From: Curvularia sp. ZM96
Lineage: Eukaryota; Ascomycota; Dothideomycetes; Pleosporales; Pleosporaceae
NCBI GenBank assembly: GCA_022457065.1
Contig: JAJGBQ010000001.1
Span: 1,116,001 to 1,180,000 of the forward strand
Direction: 5' to 3'
DNA: 64,000 bases
The translations under genes and the position numbers were made by a program. Numbering within the stretch: position 1 is the first letter of the stretch; each line of letters starts with the position of its first letter. The notes under the pieces were generated by a model that had not been told where the DNA came from, ran no database searches, and was given only the letters and a program-made list of their open reading frames with translations. This document shows positions 57,436 through 64,000 of this stretch, piece by piece.

Positions 57436-57545
57436 TTTGGAGACGTAGGATAGTCTCTGGGAATTTGTGGTGCCCATTCCCGCTACTGAATTCAACTCCC
57501 ACATCCACAGCATGCCCAACTCTGCGACTCGTCCCTTCAAACCTC

Positions 57546-59303
57546 TTAAGTACAACGAAACCTTTCGAGCTGCTGTACAACCCCAACCCTCACCTCGTCC
57601 CTCGTCCCCTCCCTCAATCTCCTCTCAACCTCCTCCAGCACCCGATCCGTACAGTGACTAAGCTGTAAAGGCAGCGCCTCATTAACCACAACCCTCATCT
57701 GCACATCCCCTTCCCCCTCCGCATCCTCCCTCACATCGCCAACCCGCCATTTCCCCAGATGAAATAACTCGTTTGACCTCAGGTACTTCATCAACGAAGC
57801 CAGTGCCCGCGGCTCACCTTCAAGTACCGCTGCGTAGTCGTCTCCGGGGCCAGACATGCGGATGTCGTGTTGAAAACTGCGCTCATTGTTTGCCTCTGCC
57901 TCATCCGCGTCGTGGTCGTGAATGAAATAGCTGCCGTCCTGGGCGTCGTACGACCACGCGAGACATTGTACTTCGCGCTTGATCAGGTCAAAGGCTCTGG
58001 AGCCTATGTAGACGTCTGATCCGCTCGGCTTGGTTCCAGGTGCAGTGTGCTCGGTGAATATGATCCGGGATGGCTTAGGAGGCGTGGGGGGAGTAAACAC
58101 CAGTCTGGGGACGGACAAAGCATGGCTTGTTGCTGTCGTTGTGGAATAAGTCTGAGAGATTGTTCGTGCTTCGCGTGTTGAGCGGAAGAGAGAGCGACAG
58201 ATGCGCCATTTGAGCAGGTCAAAGGCTTGGTCTTGGATTTTGCGGGCTACGAGGGCAGGAGGAAGGAGGCGTAAGATCTTTGGGGGTGAGGCGCCGCATG
58301 TACAGGGTGGCTCTTGGGGCTGGTTTGTGGCGAAGGATTTATTGTATAGCGCGTGCAAGCGGGTTTGGCGTTGTGTTTCGTGCCATTGGGGCTGGAGGTC
58401 GTCTTCGTGGGTGTGTTTGCGCTTTTGAGCGATGATGGGGTGGATTGGGTAGAATCGCTTTTCTGGTGCTAAGAAATGAGGCCTTGCGTGGGACGAGTCT
58501 AGGGACTGGACGGAAGAGATGGAGGAAGGAAAACTGTGCTTTTCTTTCGAAATGTCATGGGACGTCGAACTGCGCGTGTCGAATGAAGATGCGTCGGTCT
58601 CTCCGCCAAAGTCTGACCCCGATTCTCTGTCTGACCCAGAAGTGATGTTGAGTGAAGATCCTTGCTTTCTCGCCTCAACGTGTGTGAGAAGCGCGTCAAT
58701 AATTTGGTCAGATGTGGTGCCCTTGGCCATCAGAGAGGTGACATCGTAGCCATCGTCTTTGAGTAGCTTGAGCCGCACGATGTTGCTCGCCTTTTGTTTC
58801 CAGCTGAGGCGCGACCATTCTCTGTCCAGACTCAGTTCTTCTCGCTCGATGATCTGACGGGCCTTGTCCTCCCAATCGAAGTATCTCTTAGACCGTTTTG
58901 GTGAAGGGATGCTGCCATGTGATTCGATTGATGTAAATGTTAGAATTCCATCATTTGCCGGCATGATGTTTTCGTCGGCTACTGTTGGTGACAGTGTGGG
59001 GGATTCGATCAACGGTATGTCATGAGTGGCATCAGCGAGCATTTGCTGTTGCTTCTTCCTCATGGCTTCCACCAGATTGTTGTCAGGTCGCTGGTAGTTC
59101 ATGATTATATTTGCCAGCGCCTGTGCGCGGCTCATCTCTTCTGGGCTGAGCGATGCCCACGACGTTCGTGTCGCTGACGACGTAACTTTCTTCACCATCC
59201 CTGACCTGCCTTCAAGGGGCTCCTCAGCGTGCCTTCTATTTTTTAACGGTTGGCGAGAATATGGCAATGGTAGCCTAGACGTCGCGATGCTTTTGGGGGC
59301 CAT
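57546..59303 (-). CDS. protein of unknown function, 585 aa
   Basis: Single exon from ATG 59303. The first ~130 residues are polar. A helical block follows (RYFDWEDKARQIIEREELSLDREWSRLSWKQKASNIVRLKLL, in two pieces around the charged run), then an acidic Ser-rich stretch. A Cys pair (PPCTCGASPP) precedes a basic helix, and the last 150 residues look folded (SRAFDLIKREVQCLAWSYDA, ALASLMKYLRSNELFHLGKW, VVVNEALPLQLSHCTDRVLEE). No signal peptide or membrane segment. I do not recognise the family. A long intact frame with consistent codon use supports it. Confidence 0.72.
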   Translation of the reverse strand: MAPKSIATSRLPLPYSRQPLKNRRHAEEPLEGRSGMVKKVTSSATRTSWASLSPEEMSRAQALANIIMNYQRPDNNLVEAMRKKQQQMLADATHDIPLIESPTLSPTVADENIMPANDGILTFTSIESHGSIPSPKRSKRYFDWEDKARQIIEREELSLDREWSRLSWKQKASNIVRLKLLKDDGYDVTSLMAKGTTSDQIIDALLTHVEARKQGSSLNITSGSDRESGSDFGGETDASSFDTRSSTSHDISKEKHSFPSSISSVQSLDSSHARPHFLAPEKRFYPIHPIIAQKRKHTHEDDLQPQWHETQRQTRLHALYNKSFATNQPQEPPCTCGASPPKILRLLPPALVARKIQDQAFDLLKWRICRSLFRSTREARTISQTYSTTTATSHALSVPRLVFTPPTPPKPSRIIFTEHTAPGTKPSGSDVYIGSRAFDLIKREVQCLAWSYDAQDGSYFIHDHDADEAEANNERSFQHDIRMSGPGDDYAAVLEGEPRALASLMKYLRSNELFHLGKWRVGDVREDAEGEGDVQMRVVVNEALPLQLSHCTDRVLEEVERRLREGTRDEVRVGVVQQLERFRCT

Positions 59304-60677
59304 GTTCGATTAGATGTTCTTAGATGGAATTGTATTGTATGATAAGCGTGATTGTTCAGAATGTCACTATGTTGGCTGATGGCAAGGTTTGCGGATGTAT
59401 CTAGCTCGTAGATAACACTCTTTATATGAGCGTGGAAGCTTTCTAAAAGTAGCTAGGATGTCTTAAACAATCATTGCGGTCACTGAGTGAATGAGGGATT
59501 GGACGCCTATTGGCTTGTGGTGCGAGCAAACGAACTTCTTCATTAAGTGACATCACTATTGTTAGAATTTGTACGCACCCACTACAATAGGATTGAAAAG
59601 AGACCGATCGCCAAAGAGAAGGATCTTCGCGGTTCGCTTTGCCTGACGTGTGTATATAGGTTAACTTGATAGTATTTTCAATAGAAAAAGGACCTCTCAG
59701 ACTCTACCCAACCAGCAATACTGAAAAGTCAAACGAGTTCACCTATGCTGTCAATACAGCAGGATATAACCGTGCCAATTGCGGCTACTTTCAAGAGTAT
59801 AGTAAATGATGAATAGTTGCGACAACTACAGTTACTTTTGGTGCAAGGTAGTTTTATAAACCGCCATTTTCCAGTTTCATCAGTTGTGGGAGAGTCACAA
59901 TACCTTGCACTAACAACACTTCATGAAGGGTGTTTGATTAAAATATGGGCACTCTACTAAAAATCTATTTCTTCCACTAGATGCGGAAACAGGATTGTTC
60001 CCGACGCCACAACAAGGCAGAAATCCATTTTCATTTTATGTATGTGAAATATGCCATTATCCTAGATCAACACTTCTTTATATACAATAGACCTAGATTT
60101 TTTGACGCACGCGGTACATGGATGCTTCTGCAGCGCTCTGATGTAGGAAAGGGGATGCGAGCAAGTGAGCGCATCGACGTAAGCGGACACGTTATGGCAT
60201 ACTGCAAGTCTTTTCCTTTGACCCAAGGTCAATCCTATTCACGGCAATGTATATGCTGTCAATGCCTTGTGATCTCTCCTTGGACAAGCTACTTGAATCT
60301 GTTCATCACGTGAGGGCAGTGTATGAGGGTAGCGCTGCCTCATATAGCAGGCACTGTTGTCATCGCACCTTCCTTCATCCTCACCTTCTTTGTTCATGGC
60401 ATTGTCATATCCTACACTTCCTCATGAATCTTGGCAAAAAACACCGCGCATACACAGTTGCTCTCGTAAGGGGCTCCGAGTCTCGGCGTTTCTTCCTTTG
60501 TTCTGTATTCCTTGACGTACCATGCCAATCCATGCTCCCACGGGCTGTTTGCTGTCATCTGAGCACGTGCTTGCTGCCTAGCTACCTCTTTGAGACAAAC
60601 ACTCCTAACAACAATCGGTCATTAGACCTGACACTACCCACTTGTCTATCTTCAGTCGAATATCCGTCAATCTGGAC
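59304..60677. other. intergenic, AT-rich, with dispersed repeat copy
   Basis: Between divergent starts of the 585-aa gene and the C2H2 gene. It includes copy B of the degenerate repeat (59733-59890). Open frames after 60000 have no recognisable content. Confidence 0.5.
59733..59890. repeat. degenerate dispersed repeat, copy B
   Basis: It shares ordered blocks with 21203-21385 (AACGAGTTCAC, TATAGTAAA, GACAACTACAG, AGGTAG, ATTTTCCAG and a CAGTTG-type end) in the same orientation. Differences are mostly transitions and small indels. Confidence 0.55.
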
Positions 60678-62221
60678 ATGGCTCCACCAGGTAACAACCG
60701 GTATGCGTTGTTCGCCATTGCAGACGATAGCGTGTCTCCTGCGAGTTCACCAGAAGACCCAGTCAAGAACCCTTTCTTGAACCAGGTTGGCGATGACTCT
60801 ATACCTTGGGAAGAGGTAAAGAAACGCAACACTACGGCGACAGCGGCGCGACCCAGCAACCGCCTCGTAGACGTCACTAACGAGCGGTTTAAATGCCCTC
60901 CCGTCCTGAAAATCCTCGATTGGAGAGACCGCTCTACCTCACAGTCTACAACTGACGGCAGCGAGAAACACTCTCCAGACCCGTACGAAAACTGGTGTGG
61001 CGTCTGCTCGCTCAAATTCCCCAATAAGACTGCGCTGCTCAGCCATGTCAAAGCATCAATCAACCACGAGAACTACTGTAATCTATGCAAGCGCGTCTTC
61101 AAGGATAGGAATGGCCTGCAAAATCACGTCGATAACGCCACCGGGCATGAGACGTACTGCAACCTCTGCCTCTCGGCCTTCAAAGACGAGTGGGGACTCA
61201 GGAATCATTTTGAGAATAACCTCAATGCCGGACACAAGTTCGTGTGTATGACGTGCCTTCTGGCGTTCAGAGGGGATGCTGAGTTAAGGCTACACCTGAT
61301 AATGGAAGCCAAGCATGTCAAGTGTGAAACGTGTCGACGCCAGTTTCGCAACCAAGAGGAACGCGACCAGCATTGGCTGACGACGAATCGTAAGTAACCA
61401 CACGCCCTATGCATCTGAGCCGAGTCGATAAGAAGCCTTGACTGAGACACCCACAGGACACAAGCATTGTATGCAGCCCGGCTGTGACTTTGATGGTCCG
61501 AATCAAGCTGCTCTCACAGAACATCTGAAGCGCGACCATTTCCAGTGTCAAGGATGCAAGGACATCTTCCCAAGCCTCACCAAGCTCAACCATCACTACG
61601 AAGGATGCTCATTTGCGGTGGCCTACCCACAATGTGGTGAAAAGTGCGGTGGGAAAAGCCAACTGGAGATTCACATGAAGCACTGTCTCAAGTGCGAAGA
61701 GTGCGGCTACCACACACAGCACGAGGGAAATTTTCAAATCGTAAGCGAAAAGCAACATACTCTTCGTAATTTTCAGGCACTAACAGCATCGCTAGCATAT
61801 GACGAAGCACAGTCCTGCCGAGCTCGTCTGTTGGGGCTGCAAAGCCCCCATGCGCAAATACTCTAGCCTCATCAACCATCTCGAGTCGGGCAATTGCCCC
61901 AAGCTAAGTGACCCAGCGCTCCTCATGCGCTGTCTCGGCATGTGGTGGTACTCACCCCTTTACATGGACCTCGACATGCACGCGAATATCCGCACTGGTC
62001 GCGTGGATATTCACGAGGTGTGGAAGTGGATGGCCGAAGGTGCATTGCATCCCTTTCTTTGTCGCGACACAGGCTGTGGCAAGACATTCAATCATCTGAG
62101 CTCGCTTTTGCTGCATTGTGAGAGCAAGGCATGCGGATGGGATATCGAGCGACTGAACATGTCTGGGCTGGAGACGGAGTTCAAACGAGACTGGCTGAGG
62201 AGGGATAGTGGCACGGGCTAG
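60678..62221 (+). CDS. multi C2H2-type zinc finger protein
   Basis: Three exons, 60678-61389, 61457-61740 and 61796-62221, give 473 aa. At least six C2H2-like units are visible, beginning with WCGVCSLKFPNKTALLSHV, YCNLCKRVFKDRNGLQNHV, YCNLCLSAFKDEWGLRNHF, VCMTCLLAFRGDAELRLH and CETCRRQFRNQEERDQHW. More follow in exons 2 and 3 (CQGCKDIFPSLTKLNHH, CWGCKAPMRKYSSLINHL, CGKTFNHLSSLLLHC). Several have unusual Cys-Cys or His-x5-His spacing, as in the group binding RNA or acting as protein scaffolds. No basic linkers (TGEKP) are present. The function is unknown: a nucleic-acid-binding or ubiquitin-linked role are both possible. The start is the ATG right after a poor upstream context. Confidence 0.85.
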
Positions 62222-62405
62222 CTGCTGATGTAGCAGCCGGCCAGTGTTACGTGTTCTTCAAGTCGGGGGTGTCATGGAGGAGACATGCGTATCTTGAGCT
62301 GGTCTATACATAAGGAGGAGCTGATGGGTGTCATCGCTGTATCGAAAAAATGTCTTCATTATAGGTCAAGCGTCTACCAAAGCTCGACCATGGACCGTGA
62401 GTATA

Positions 62406-64000
62406 TCAAGGATTCGCTAATGCTAAACATGCGTCTACTGCTAGACCAACCCTAAGTAATAGTTAGTAAGCGTCAATATCACAACATAACTTCAAGATAT
62501 GAAGCTTTCTGACTTACCGTCCTTCCTTCTGCCGCACAACATCATCAATGACATCCTTGTCTAACTGTGGAAACATGCCCGTCAACGTCTCGACGACAAC
62601 CTGATGCTCCTTTCGCTGAATTCGCCTCGCCTCTTCTGCCTCTGCAGACGCGCGTTTAGCCGCTGCTTCTTCCGCCGAAACCCTATGCCGGCGGCGCTCC
62701 TCCTCATGCTCAGTGTGCGACTCCGCAAATTCCGTTCTCGCCCGCGCGGGTAACTGTGGTTTCGATGGCGTAGACTGTGCAGACGGGTGATTAGTGTCGT
62801 TGTCGGAAAAGATGCGGCCGATTGTGTTGAGCGGCCTCTGTATGGTGCGCAGCAAGCCTGCTACAGCTGCGTTTTCTTCCTCTGGCTGTTCAGAGTCCGG
62901 GTTGTTCTTCTTGATACTTGTCGAGCGACGTGGTCCTGCCGTTTCGGCTTCCATTGAGTTCCTCTGGGTGAGTTCTGGGCGCAGAGGCGTCGTCTTTTCC
63001 TGTATGTGATGATAGTGGGGCGAAGGCATGCGTTTGTGAGTAGGGGCATTAGGGTGCAGTTGTGTAGATGAGGACGGCTCGACGGCTTCTTCAGCAGCAT
63101 GGCGCTCAGCTATGGCTGACACGGCTGCCTCGACATTCTTCTCAAACTCCTCGTCGCTGATTGTCAGTGAAGTCTTATCCAAGCTTTCAATAAACTGTAT
63201 AGCGCCCATCAACGACGAGATGTAGTAGCCTGCTTCTCCGCCAAGCTTCTCTTGGTTGCGGAACCGAAGAATGTACTGGACATTTGAGACGAGATGTTCT
63301 GGGTTTGCTTGCAACACAGTGTAGATCAGTAGGGGGACAAATGCATCCGCGGATTGGTCTGAATTTGAGGTGCGTAGGAAGCCAAAGATGACTTTGCAGC
63401 AATTCAAGATACAGATGATCTTGTCCCTTGGTGCCCGGTAGCTTTTGATCTTCAGTAATTCCTGCTGGGCCAAGTGCAGAAACTTCTTGCCTTTTTCGCC
63501 CACAGGTTTGATGTCTAGATGCTCTTCTCTAACCCACTTGTAGATGCGAACTTTCTGCGCGAGGACCTCGTCACGCTCTACATCCTCCTGATGCTGGCCT
63601 CTCCGACCAGGCCTTGGCGGTTCTTGTCTTCTTCCGCCTTTGCGTGGCGAGACTGGCTCTGCTGGCGGAATTGCTGGTGAGAAAGTCTGAGTGTATAGCC
63701 TGTTCATGACTAGTTTCTCCATGCCTTCCCGTGCATTGTCAAACTCGGCGTCTGACACGGTCCTCCATACTTCGCACTGGGCCATCTTCTTTGCTATAAA
63801 CTCGAGAAAGTCGCCAATGATCTTGACTTGTTCGTGTACCATCCACTGTTTCTTGCCAAATTCGAGAAGAAAGGAGCGCAAAAATTTAGCTACCGGGTCT
63901 GCTGTTCGGTGGCGCAGTTGCTCGAGGAATCTATGAAAATCGAACGGCAGGTCTGGCTCTGGTTCCGGCGCTGGTTGGACAGCCTTGTATTTCGAAGCGT
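62406..64000 (-). CDS. VPS9: VPS9/CUE-domain Rab5 guanine nucleotide exchange factor (5' end beyond window)
   Basis: The frame enters from the right edge and runs to 62518; a 66-nt intron leads to the last exon 62451-62406. At least 516 aa are present. The VPS9 domain is clear: a helical bundle (LLEFGKKQWMVHEQVKIIGD) and the catalytic core KIICILNCCKVIFGFL, ADAFVPLLIYTVLQANPEHL, VQYILRFRNQEKLGGEAGYY. A ~200-residue disordered linker ends in an Ala/Glu/Arg helix. The C-terminus is a ubiquitin-binding CUE domain (TLTGMFPQLDKDVIDDVVRQ) completed by the small last exon (GLAVDACLALANP). It activates Rab5/Vps21 GTPases in endosome fusion. Without the last exon the CUE domain would be cut short, so the splice is well supported. 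Confidence 0.92.

Noticed and set aside
60247..60780. 177-codon open frame overlapping the C2H2 gene start
   Set aside because: Different frame from the zinc-finger gene, begins without clear context and shows no domain.

Overview
This window looks like nuclear DNA of a filamentous ascomycete, most likely a plant-associated Dothideomycete of the Pleosporales type (inference). Most genes carry short introns of about 45-75 nt with GTANGT donors, CTAAC/CTGAC branch sites and mostly YAG acceptors. The contents also fit: Zn2Cys6 factor, RTA1-like membrane protein, spherulin-4-like protein, GH67 alpha-glucuronidase, GH125 mannosidase, secreted dipeptidyl-peptidase V, small cysteine-rich secreted proteins and an RNAi (Arb1) subunit. 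There is no operon structure, and gene starts are ATG codons chosen by splicing and homology.

Layout. 0-6.3 kb: alpha/beta hydrolase (+, left end open), GH125 mannosidase (-), CLP1 (+). 6.9-10.5 kb: F-box protein (-) and a small DUF6699-like protein (-). 11.4-17.2 kb: aldo/keto reductase (-), ribosomal protein L9 (-) divergent from RNase P subunit POP4 (+), RTA1-like 7TM protein (-). 18.9-26 kb: a La-motif/Arb1 fusion (-), inositol polyphosphate multikinase (+), spherulin-4-like protein (+), F-box protein (-). 26-29 kb: an AT-rich, repeat-bearing island with a broken small secreted cysteine-rich gene and a solo-LTR-like block. 29-38.8 kb: large disordered protein (-), Zn2Cys6 regulator (-), an intact six-cysteine secreted protein (+), F-box/Cys-rich protein (+). 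39-47.3 kb: coiled-coil protein (-), PTR2 peptide transporter (-), dipeptidyl-peptidase V (-). 50-64 kb: GH67 alpha-glucuronidase (+), fungal-N-domain ankyrin protein (+), aldehyde dehydrogenase (+), an uncharacterised 585-aa protein (-), C2H2 protein (+) and a VPS9/CUE Rab5 exchange factor (-, right end open).

How the genes work together. Several housekeeping genes act in RNA processing and translation (CLP1, RPL9, POP4) and in signalling and trafficking (IPMK, VPS9). Secreted or nutritional functions include GH125, GH67, and DPPV lying beside a di/tripeptide transporter, which suggests release followed by uptake of dipeptides. The most unusual items are an 8-nt microexon in RPL9, a La RNA-binding motif fused to Arb1, and the degenerate secreted-protein gene in the transposon-like island. 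Splice sites were read by eye and exon limits are predictions.
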